Assembly (NCBI GenBank): GCA_002392275.1
Contig: DGGQ01000090.1
Coordinates: forward strand, 1-12,657
Origin: Treponema sp. UBA3870
Lineage (GTDB): Bacteria; Spirochaetota; Spirochaetia; Treponematales; Treponemataceae
DNA length: 12,657 nucleotides
Direction: 5' to 3'
Below, one piece after another: positions 6,482 through 12,657 of the stretch (positions are counted from its first letter, which is position 1; each line of letters begins with the position of its first letter). Position numbers and translations under genes: made by a program. A model generated the notes under the pieces. The model was not told the DNA's origin, did no database searches, and worked only from the letters and a program-made list of their open reading frames with translations.

Positions 6482-7033
6482 ATGGAAGACATCAGCGTGA
6501 ATGGAACGAATTACAAAATCATCAGGCTTCTAGGAAAAGGAAAGGGCGGATATTCATATCTTGCGGAGCGTGACGGAAAACAGTTTGTGCTGAAGCAGAT
6601 TCACCACGAGCCTTGCGACTACTACACGTTCGGAAATAAAATTGATGCGGAATGTCGCGACTATGAGCGTCTAAAAAAAATTGGAATCAGAATTCCACAG
6701 ATGCTTGATGTCGATATAGAAAATGAACGCATTTTAAAAGAATACATCGAAGGCGAAACAATTTTTGACCTTGTGCTGAACGACAAAATGAAGGACGAAT
6801 ATATTTCGCAGGTAAAAGAAATGTGCGCCCTTCTATATCCGGCAAACACAAACATCGATTATTTCCCGACAAATTTTATTGTGCAGGGTTCCGATTTGTA
6901 CTACATTGATTTTGAATGTAACGACTATATGGAAGAATGGAATTTTGAAAACTGGGGAATAAAGTATTGGTCAAAAACTCCTGAGTTTATTGAATATGTT
7001 AACAAAAATGAAAACTCAAAGAGGAATTGTTAA
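6482..7033 (+). CDS. Very small protein-kinase-fold protein (kinase-like, 183 residues)
   Basis: This is a compact eukaryotic-type or RIO/KdkA-like kinase, probably cytoplasmic. A glycine-rich loop LLGKGKGGYSYLAE (16-29) is followed by the ATP-anchoring lysine in FVLKQ (K38) and a likely partner Glu in the next helix (near E57). The usual HRDxxxxN loop is replaced by NIDYFPTNFIV, which keeps the catalytic Asp (D126) and the metal-binding Asn (N131) at the right spacing. The DFG motif appears as DFE (D143). All residues needed for phosphotransfer are thus present, while the activation segment and C-lobe are almost absent; 183 residues is short even for atypical kinases. Similar small proteins annotated as kinases occur in gut Firmicutes, as far as I recall. 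The substrate is unknown. It is the first gene of the rightward cluster; its stop is one base from the next ATG. Confidence 0.8.
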   Translation: MEDISVNGTNYKIIRLLGKGKGGYSYLAERDGKQFVLKQIHHEPCDYYTFGNKIDAECRDYERLKKIGIRIPQMLDVDIENERILKEYIEGETIFDLVLNDKMKDEYISQVKEMCALLYPANTNIDYFPTNFIVQGSDLYYIDFECNDYMEEWNFENWGIKYWSKTPEFIEYVNKNENSKRNC

Positions 7034-7034
7034 A

Positions 7035-8033
7035 ATGAAAACGCGTACAAAACTGTTTGCAATGCTTTTTGCGCTGCTCACAATTTTTACTGCCAGTGCT
7101 TCCAATTCAAAAAAATCCAGAGTGCAGAATGTATTGTACTGGGCGGCATGGGTCAAAAACAACAAATACACAACATACAGAGACTACGCGCGCGAATTGA
7201 ACTACGACACCATCGACGCGCCCCACGATGAAAAGGAAGATTTCTCCCCGGTCTTTATGTATTACACAAAAAAGGAGAACCTATACTGCACGGAAGTTTT
7301 TCTTGATGGAATCAAGGACCGTCTCCTTGCGATGATGCAGCTTGAGGGAAGCGGAAAATTTCCCCATCTTCGGATTTTCAGGTTCAACAGCAAGACAAAA
7401 AAATGGTCCATATATTTTTCAGCAGATGGCTCGCGTGGTGAGTGCGGTCTTGTCTACCCAATCCAAAACCCAATCACCGGGCAGACATTTTTTTTGGAAG
7501 AGCTGCGGAACTTTGACAACAAACGTCTTGTCGCCTACAAGCTTCTCTCGCTCAAAAACAAGGAATGGATAAACGGCTCAACAGCCGAAGCGCAATATAT
7601 TTACAATCTAAGAGACGAAGAAAGCGAATGGATTTCACCCGACATAATAGAAAGGATGGCCGCCTTCGATTATTCGTTCATGGGAATTGAGGACGACCAC
7701 CCGTCTCTTATTGAACGAGAAACTGGCAACATAAAAATTGTCGCAAAACTTTACCACACATCAGTTGCAAGAATGACATCCAATTTTAGCATAACGGTTT
7801 TTGAAAATGAAAAAGAAATCCTCAAAATGCCAGAGGTAATCTGGGGATTCAATATTGTAGAAAAAGACGGAAAGCCGTATCTCGTCTACATCGGCATGGG
7901 AAGGCCAATGAACATGCATTCTTCCGCATCCGCAATGGAAGATTTTATGCTGAATGTTCTGGACCTTTCCACACTGGAGCATGTTTTCCGCTCTTACATA
8001 AAACCAGAAATAATATTTGACGTGAGAGAATAA
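7035..8033 (+). CDS. Secreted or periplasmic protein of unknown function
   Basis: I do not recognise a family. The protein has 332 residues and begins with a classical signal peptide: KTRTK, a hydrophobic stretch LFAMLFALLTIF, then TASAS, with cleavage expected after the ASA at about residue 22. There is no lipobox Cys. The mature part is mixed, with many aromatic and charged residues and alternating strand-like stretches (FPHLRIFRFNSKTKKWSIYFSAD, then later GKPYLVYIGMG), suggesting a beta-rich fold. An acidic patch (DAPHDEKEDFSP) lies near residue 60. The start at 7035 is preferred because the signal peptide begins there and GAGG at 7021-7024 precedes it; an in-frame ATG at 6990 would place 15 polar residues ahead of the signal peptide. 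It lies one base after the kinase and two bases before the DUF998 gene, so joint expression is likely. Confidence 0.85.
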   Translation: MKTRTKLFAMLFALLTIFTASASNSKKSRVQNVLYWAAWVKNNKYTTYRDYARELNYDTIDAPHDEKEDFSPVFMYYTKKENLYCTEVFLDGIKDRLLAMMQLEGSGKFPHLRIFRFNSKTKKWSIYFSADGSRGECGLVYPIQNPITGQTFFLEELRNFDNKRLVAYKLLSLKNKEWINGSTAEAQYIYNLRDEESEWISPDIIERMAAFDYSFMGIEDDHPSLIERETGNIKIVAKLYHTSVARMTSNFSITVFENEKEILKMPEVIWGFNIVEKDGKPYLVYIGMGRPMNMHSSASAMEDFMLNVLDLSTLEHVFRSYIKPEIIFDVRE

Positions 8034-8035
8034 AA

Positions 8036-8671
8036 ATGGAAATAATTTTTTTTGCGGGATGGTTCACACTGCTTTGTGCCATGGCGGGAGATTTTGTTTT
8101 TTCATATCTGCTTTCTTTTTTTTACAAAGAATACAGCAACATGAAAATGTCAATCAGTGCATTGGGAAACCCCAAAAGTCCAGTACGCATTCCGTTCAAT
8201 ATCTGGATGCTGATTGAAGGACTTTTGTTTTTGTCTGCGCTCCCCGCCCTTTATAAAAACTACCATTCTGTTTCTGCAATCCTCACAACCACAACAATTG
8301 TTTTTATAGCAATTTTTGCAATAGGCTCGTGCATTTTTACATGCTTTTTCAGCGTGAACGAATCAAAGACGATTTCCACCACCTCGTCAAAAATCCATGG
8401 AGCAGGTTCGGCCTTGGGCTTCACACTTTTTCTCTTTGTCCCTCTGCTTGTCGCAATCCTTTCGTTCAGATGCGGTGAAAATATTTTCGGAGCCGTGTGC
8501 ATGTTTTGTTTTGCCTCATCCCTTGTTTTCTTCGCACTTTTTGTAATGTCAGACAAAGAAAAATTTTCGGGGACGCTTATTTCAAACGAAGGCCTCTGGC
8601 AGCGTCTCAATCTTTTTTTCATGTATCTCCCGCTTGCGATATTGGCGGTAAGAAAAATAGCAGGTTTTTAA
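8036..8671 (+). CDS. DUF998-type integral membrane protein
   Basis: A 211-residue polytopic protein with about six hydrophobic segments (near 3-28, 54-73, 80-106, 124-144, 149-171 and 190-208). The loop SISALGNPKSPVRIPFN (39-55) after the first helix, HGAGSALGF (121-129) starting the fourth, and NEGLWQRLNLF (184-194) before the last match my memory of the DUF998 pattern (SxLG...SP...FN; H at the start of helix four; G-x-xQR near the end). The biochemical function of this family is not established. It begins two bases after the secreted protein stop and ends one base before the response regulator ATG, so it belongs to the same transcript. A purine-rich GAGAG lies before the ATG but is weak as a ribosome site. 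Membrane character is certain; the family name is moderately so. Confidence 0.75.
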   Translation: MEIIFFAGWFTLLCAMAGDFVFSYLLSFFYKEYSNMKMSISALGNPKSPVRIPFNIWMLIEGLLFLSALPALYKNYHSVSAILTTTTIVFIAIFAIGSCIFTCFFSVNESKTISTTSSKIHGAGSALGFTLFLFVPLLVAILSFRCGENIFGAVCMFCFASSLVFFALFVMSDKEKFSGTLISNEGLWQRLNLFFMYLPLAILAVRKIAGF

Positions 8672-8672
8672 T

Positions 8673-9368
8673 ATGGGCGACAGTTACAAAGCAGGAAATC
8701 CATCAGCAAAAAAAATTTTAATTGTCGAGGATGACAGAAGTCTTCGCGACGAACTTTCTGTCCTGTTAAAAAATGCGGGCTACGAAACCATTCTTGTCGA
8801 AGACTTTCAAAATGTTTCCGCGCTGATGGAAAAGACAAACGCGGACCTTGTTTTGCTCGACATAAATCTTCCTGTGCAGGATGGTGAAACAATTTTGCGG
8901 GACTTACGAAAAAAAAGCGACATCCCGGTAATCATGCTCACAAGCAGAACAAATGAAATCGACGAGATTCTTTCTATGGGCTACGGTGCCGACGATTTTA
9001 TCACAAAGCCATACAGGGCAACAATTCTTCTTCTTCGGATTTCCGCAGTGCTAAAGCGTTCATCAAAAAACAGCTCAAAACAGATGTACCATAACGCGGA
9101 AGTGTGCACAACAAGGGGAACTCTTTCTCTTGAAGGACGGGAGCTTGTCCTGACAAAAAATGAGATGATAATTTTCCAGACCCTTCTTGACCGCATTGGA
9201 GAAATTGTCACGCGCGATGAGCTTATGACCGCATTATGGGACAAACAGGAATTTGTTGGCGACAATACACTTTCGGTCAACATCAGCAGGCTGCGTGGAA
9301 AACTTTCGGAACTGGGATTCGAGGACGCAATAGAAACTCGTAAAAAATTGGGCTACGTTTTAAAATGA
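8673..9368 (+). CDS. OmpR-family response regulator, BceR-like
   Basis: This 231-residue two-component regulator activates or represses genes once phosphorylated by its partner kinase. The receiver domain (about 13-128) has the acidic pocket VEDD (18-21), the phosphorylation site LLDINLP with D63, the switch Thr in MLTS (T90) and the conserved Lys in TKPY (K112). A winged-helix DNA-binding domain fills about 145-231 (LTKNEMIIFQTLLDRIGEIVTRDELM, then NTLSVNISRLRGKLSE and ETRKKLGYVLK). A 12-residue polar extension precedes the receiver; no better internal start is seen. Its end overlaps the kinase gene by four bases (ATGA). Pairing with a short intramembrane-sensing kinase and a BceAB-like transporter puts it in the BceR/VirR/GraR group, and a matching box stands before the transporter genes. 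Confidence 0.95.
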   Translation: MGDSYKAGNPSAKKILIVEDDRSLRDELSVLLKNAGYETILVEDFQNVSALMEKTNADLVLLDINLPVQDGETILRDLRKKSDIPVIMLTSRTNEIDEILSMGYGADDFITKPYRATILLLRISAVLKRSSKNSSKQMYHNAEVCTTRGTLSLEGRELVLTKNEMIIFQTLLDRIGEIVTRDELMTALWDKQEFVGDNTLSVNISRLRGKLSELGFEDAIETRKKLGYVLK

Positions 9369-10369
9369 AAATTACTGAGTACATAAAAGACAGGTTCCCT
9401 GTGTATTTTATTTTTGTAGTCTCCCTTGCTATGGAGCTTGCAGTTCTTTTTGCATTCCACATTTCGCTTGAGGCGGCTGTAATTGTTTCAGTCACAGAAT
9501 GTATTTCCCTGTCGTTGGCTGAACTCTGGAATTATCTTCGCAAAAAAAATTATTATCAAAAACTTTTGCAAAATCTTGAAGGACTCGACAAAAAATATCT
9601 TCTTTCAGAAATGATGGAGCAGCCAAATTTTCTTGAAGGAAAAATCTTCCATGAAATTCTCTGCGAGACAAACAAATCAATGTGCGATGAAGTTTCTGAC
9701 CAGCAGCGAAAAAACAGAGAGTTCCGTGAATTTTTGGAGGCATGGGTCCACGAAATCAAACTTCCAGTCTCGGCTCTGGAGCTTATGTGCCACAACAATG
9801 GAAACACGAAATACAATGGCCAGCTGGACAGAATCGACACGTATATTGAAAACGTTCTTTACTATGCAAGAAGCGGAAGTTCTGAAAAGGACTACATCAT
9901 CAAGAATGTTTCGCTCAAGCAAAGTTTTACGGAATGTGCAATCAGGCACAGGGAAGAAATTCTTGAACGAAAGATCACGCTGGAAACTTACAATCTTGAT
10001 TTGGATGTGATGACAGATTCAAAATGGCTTTCTTACATGATTGGACAGATTATGGACAACAGCATGAAATACGATGCAAGCAAAATCATTGTAAGTGCGG
10101 AGGATGAAAATGAAATGACGGTTCTTCATTTCTGCGACAACGGAATTGGAATCAGTGCGAACGACCTTCCATACATTTTTGAAAAATCATTCACCGGCGA
10201 AAATGGACGTTCCGGCACAAAATCAACAGGAATGGGACTTTATATAGTAAAAAAACTTTGCGACAAACTTGGACATGCAATCACAGCGGATTCAGTCCAG
10301 GGCGAATACACAGAAATAAAAATCAGTTTTGGAAAAAATGATTTTATAAACTCCGCGCTAAAAAGTTAG
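9365..10369 (+). CDS. Intramembrane-sensing histidine kinase, BceS-like
   Basis: A 334-residue sensor kinase with two closely spaced membrane helices (about 12-32 and 36-53) and almost no extracytoplasmic loop, the hallmark of the intramembrane-sensing class. The phosphorylated His is in FLEAWVHEIKLPVSALEL (H129). The ATP domain has the N box QIMDNSMKYDAS (N232), G1 DNGIGI (258-263), an F box IFEKSFTGENGR (271-282) and G2 TGMGLYIVKKLC (288-299). The WVHEIKLP form of the H box is that of BceS-like kinases. In characterised Bce systems such kinases do not detect the drug themselves; the transporter permease passes on the signal. The ATG overlaps the regulator stop by four bases. A TAG at 10367-10369 ends the gene, followed by the 109-base gap before the transporter. 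Confidence 0.95.
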   Translation: MKITEYIKDRFPVYFIFVVSLAMELAVLFAFHISLEAAVIVSVTECISLSLAELWNYLRKKNYYQKLLQNLEGLDKKYLLSEMMEQPNFLEGKIFHEILCETNKSMCDEVSDQQRKNREFREFLEAWVHEIKLPVSALELMCHNNGNTKYNGQLDRIDTYIENVLYYARSGSSEKDYIIKNVSLKQSFTECAIRHREEILERKITLETYNLDLDVMTDSKWLSYMIGQIMDNSMKYDASKIIVSAEDENEMTVLHFCDNGIGISANDLPYIFEKSFTGENGRSGTKSTGMGLYIVKKLCDKLGHAITADSVQGEYTEIKISFGKNDFINSALKS

Positions 10370-10383
10370 TTTGAATCTCAAAT

Positions 10384-10399
10384 CTTACAAAACTGTAAG
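10384..10399. promoter_or_regulatory. BceR/VirR-type response regulator box
   Basis: CTTACA (10384-10389), AAAC, TGTAAG (10394-10399) is a perfect 6-base inverted repeat. It contains TTACA-N4-TGTAA, an exact fit to the TNACA-N4-TGTAA box described for BceR-like regulators. It lies 80 bases before the transporter ATG, in the only sizeable gap of the cluster. A promoter just downstream was not settled; TAGACA at 10412-10417 is a possible -35, but the following AATGAT is 19 bases away. Confidence 0.75.
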
Positions 10400-10467
10400 G
10401 TTGCGTAACAATAGACAAGCGACAGGCAGAATCAAAAATGATAGGCTCCAATTAATAAAACCAAATG

Positions 10468-10472
10468 AGAGG
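10468..10472 (+). promoter_or_regulatory. Ribosome binding site that fixes the BceA-like start
   Basis: AGAGG lies six bases before the ATG at 10479. The frame is open back to 10371 by way of a TTG, but that extra stretch contains the regulator box and has no protein family character, so 10479 is the true start. Confidence 0.75.
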
Positions 10473-10478
10473 ACTGCT

Positions 10479-11243
10479 ATGGAACTTTTAAAAATCCAGC
10501 AAATCGAAAAATATTACGGCAGCAAATCAAGTCTCACCAAGGCAATAGACGGAATATCTTTTTCCGTTTCCGGTGGAGAATTTGTTGCAATCATGGGTGC
10601 ATCGGGGAGCGGAAAGACAACTCTCCTCAACTGCATTTCAACAATCGACAGGGTAACATCTGGACATATTTTTTTGGAGGGCACGGACATAACAAAACTG
10701 AAAGGAAAAGAGCTGAACAGATTCCGCCGTGAAAACCTTGGATTTATTTTTCAGGATTTCAATCTCCTGGACACGATGACGGCCTACGAAAATATTTCTC
10801 TCGCTCTTTCAATCCAAAAAAAATCGGCAGATGAAATTGAGTCCACCGTAAAAAAAGTTGCGGAACAGCTGGGCATTGTGGACGTTCTTGATAAATACCC
10901 ATACCAAATGTCTGGCGGACAAAAACAGAGAGTCGCAGCCGCGCGTGCAATTTCCACAAATCCAAAACTTGTGCTTGCAGACGAGCCGACCGGTGCGCTT
11001 GATTCAAAGTCTTCTAAAATGCTTCTGGAAAGATTCAAATATCTGAACGAAGAGCTTGGTGCAACAATAATCATGGTAACCCATGACAGTTTTACAGCAA
11101 GCTACGCGGGCCGTGTAATTTTTATAAAGGATGGAAAAATTTTCCATGAAATCAACAGAGGGAACGACACGCGCAAAGAGTTCTTTGACAAAATCATAAA
11201 CGTGGTGACACTTCTTGGAGGAGATGCAAGCGATGCTTTTTAA
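10479..11243 (+). CDS. BceA-like ABC transporter ATP-binding protein
   Basis: This 254-residue ATPase of the MacB/SalX/BceA group drives a peptide-antibiotic detoxification transporter. Motifs in order are Walker A GASGSGKTT (40-48), Q-loop FQDFNLLD (91-98), signature MSGGQKQR (144-151), Walker B LVLADEP (164-170), D-loop GALD and H-loop VTHD (200-203). The Walker A and QMSGGQKQRVAAARA stretches are typical of BceA. Bce-type transporters protect against bacitracin, lantibiotics or defensin-like peptides that bind cell-wall lipid intermediates; which of these applies here cannot be seen. The gene follows the regulator box and overlaps the permease gene by 11 bases. The C-terminal tail (about 230-254) carries the ribosome site of the permease in its coding sequence. 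Confidence 0.95.
   Translation: MELLKIQQIEKYYGSKSSLTKAIDGISFSVSGGEFVAIMGASGSGKTTLLNCISTIDRVTSGHIFLEGTDITKLKGKELNRFRRENLGFIFQDFNLLDTMTAYENISLALSIQKKSADEIESTVKKVAEQLGIVDVLDKYPYQMSGGQKQRVAAARAISTNPKLVLADEPTGALDSKSSKMLLERFKYLNEELGATIIMVTHDSFTASYAGRVIFIKDGKIFHEINRGNDTRKEFFDKIINVVTLLGGDASDAF
11217..11223 (+). promoter_or_regulatory. Ribosome binding site of the permease, inside the ATPase gene
   Basis: GGAGGAG ends nine bases before the ATG at 11233. A second in-frame ATG at 11224 directly abuts the site and is too close to be used, so the permease should begin MLFKISAGN. Confidence 0.75.
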
Positions 11244-12657
11244 GATTTCAGCAGGCAACATAAGGCGGAGCCTCCGCGACTATGCAATTTATTTTTTCAC
11301 ACTGATAATCGGTGTGTCAATTTTTTATGTGTTCAACGCAATCGGGTCCCAGGTCGCAATGATGAAGCTTTCTTCAAGCCGATCGGACATAATCGAACTT
11401 CTTGTCTCAACGCTTTCGGGCATAAGCATTTTGGTCGCTATCGTTCTTGGACTTCTGATTGTATACGCAAGCCGATTTTTGATGAAAAGAAGAAACAAGG
11501 AATTCGCGCTCTACATGACGCTCGGTGCCGGCAAGGGAAAAATATCCGCAATACTTTTGGTCGAAACACTTTTGATTGGAACAGGCTCTCTTGTTGTCGG
11601 ACTTTTTTTGGGAATCGGACTTTCACAACTTATGAGCGTGCTTGTCGCAAATCTTTTTGAGGCGGACATGAGTGCATACAGATTTTCAGTCTCTGTGGAT
11701 GCGATAATAAAAACCGCAATGTATTTTGCGCTGATGTATATCGTCGTGATGATTTTCAACAGCATTGCAATCACAAAAATGAAATTGATTGACCTATTGC
11801 ACTCGGAGAAAAAATCCGAAAAAATCAAAATGAAAAATCCCGTCGCATGCATTCTTGTTTTTATCGTGTCGGCGATTGCTCTTTTCTATGCATACTCACA
11901 AGTCTGCTGGCATTACAACGAACTTAACCGGATTAAGTTTTTAACATGCATTGCTCTTGGCATGGTCTCAACTTTTCTTATTTTTTGGTCCGTATCGGGA
12001 ATGCTTCTCCGAATCATAATGGGAATAAAAAAAATTTATCACCGTGGATTGAATGTGTTTACGTTCAGGCAGATAAGCAGTAAAATAAACACGACAGTTT
12101 TTTCGATGACGGCAATCTGTCTTATGCTCTTCGTCACAATATGCGCGCTTTCGGCATCTTTTTCATTCAGAAATTCAATGAACGAAAATATAAAAAAATT
12201 TTGTCCGGCAGATTTTGAAATTGAAATTTCTTTTGCTGATAGTGCGGACAAATCTTTTTCTCTGGACATAGAAAAAATCTATTCTGAAAATGGATTCAAC
12301 ATCAATGACGGAATAAAGGAGTCCACCCATTTCTCAACATACACAGATTCCAATTTTACACTGAAAGATTTCATTGGAACAGAAAAAATAGATGTCTTAG
12401 CAAACCAAAGTTCAATCGTTGGATTAAACATCCCGGAGCAGATTATAAAACTCAGCGACTACAACGCACTTATGGATTTGTACGGAAGAAAAAATCTTGA
12501 GCTTTCCGAAAATCAATTTATAATGCTTTGCAATTTTAGCGGAATGATTTCTCTGCGCAACCAGATTTTGAAAAAAGATTTGGAGCGAAAAATTTTTGGA
12601 AAACTTCTAAAATCAAAATACGACAAATGCACAGATGGATTTATAAGTCTGAGTTCA
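11233..12657 (+). CDS. BceB-like FtsX-type permease, N-terminal part (cut by window edge)
   Basis: The frame is open from the ATG at 11233 through the last base: 475 codons with no stop. Full-length BceB-like permeases are about 620-670 residues with ten helices. Seen here are a first helix at about 16-36 after a basic end, helices near 60-80, 105-133, 157-180, 203-222, 236-258 and 289-311, then a long polar stretch from about 312 to the edge. That stretch is the large extracytoplasmic domain between helices 7 and 8 which is thought to decide drug recognition. KRRNKEFALYMTLGAGKGKI (85-104) is the conserved FtsX-domain loop that contacts the ATPase. The gene overlaps the ATPase by 11 bases. 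The last three helices would lie beyond the window. In known systems this permease also signals to the BceS-like kinase. Confidence 0.92.
   Translation, partial: MLFKISAGNIRRSLRDYAIYFFTLIIGVSIFYVFNAIGSQVAMMKLSSSRSDIIELLVSTLSGISILVAIVLGLLIVYASRFLMKRRNKEFALYMTLGAGKGKISAILLVETLLIGTGSLVVGLFLGIGLSQLMSVLVANLFEADMSAYRFSVSVDAIIKTAMYFALMYIVVMIFNSIAITKMKLIDLLHSEKKSEKIKMKNPVACILVFIVSAIALFYAYSQVCWHYNELNRIKFLTCIALGMVSTFLIFWSVSGMLLRIIMGIKKIYHRGLNVFTFRQISSKINTTVFSMTAICLMLFVTICALSASFSFRNSMNENIKKFCPADFEIEISFADSADKSFSLDIEKIYSENGFNINDGIKESTHFSTYTDSNFTLKDFIGTEKIDVLANQSSIVGLNIPEQIIKLSDYNALMDLYGRKNLELSENQFIMLCNFSGMISLRNQILKKDLERKIFGKLLKSKYDKCTDGFISLSS

Noticed and set aside
8260..8622. Minus-strand 120-codon frame
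   Set aside because: It is the complement of the DUF998 membrane gene, with low-quality composition and no start signal.
10384..10399. Reading the CTTACA/TGTAAG dyad as a kinase-gene terminator
   Set aside because: The stem is only six A/T-rich base pairs and no T-run follows; the exact fit to the regulator box explains it better.
10371..10478. 36-residue N-terminal extension of the BceA-like ATPase from a TTG
   Set aside because: The stretch contains the regulator box and is not conserved-looking; AGAGG before 10479 fixes the start.

Overview
The window looks like part of a bacterial chromosome of moderately low GC, most likely a spirochaete of the Treponema group. That placement is an inference from gene content, A-rich codon use and the style of the intergenic repeats; nothing here (no rRNA or marker set) proves it. 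Twelve protein genes are supported with good confidence and one small one is tentative. No tRNA, rRNA, insertion sequence or CRISPR array was found.

Left part (1-3686). The N-terminal half of purB (adenylosuccinate lyase) runs leftward off the edge. It is followed by a 480-base gap holding three tandem copies of an ~87-base hairpin repeat and two diverged relatives. Next come a possible 55-residue acidic protein and an AraC-type regulator with a cupin sensor domain, both leftward. The regulator is divergent from a MATE efflux pump, and the shared 86-base spacer contains a 7-base dyad that could be an operator.

Middle (3712-6328, leftward). Three packed genes encode a complete two-permease ABC-2 exporter of the COG4586/COG4587/COG3694 type: ATPase, permease, permease. 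The set converges on the MATE gene.

Right part (6482 to the end, rightward). A very small protein-kinase-fold protein, a secreted orphan protein, a DUF998-type membrane protein, an OmpR-family response regulator and a short two-TM histidine kinase are joined by gaps of 1-2 bases or a 4-base overlap. After a 109-base gap come a BceA-like ATPase and a BceB-like FtsX-type permease, the latter cut by the window edge. The gap contains TTACA-AAAC-TGTAA, an exact fit to the TNACA-N4-TGTAA box known for BceR/VirR-like regulators.

How it fits together. The right part reads as a cell-envelope stress or peptide-antibiotic detoxification module. The transporter is expected both to sense and to remove the drug, the kinase/regulator pair to respond, and the box to drive transporter expression. 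The unusual point is the set of three extra genes (mini-kinase, secreted protein, DUF998 protein) packed directly ahead of the two-component pair. With the MATE pump and the ABC-2 exporter, the window holds three separate export systems within about 10 kb.
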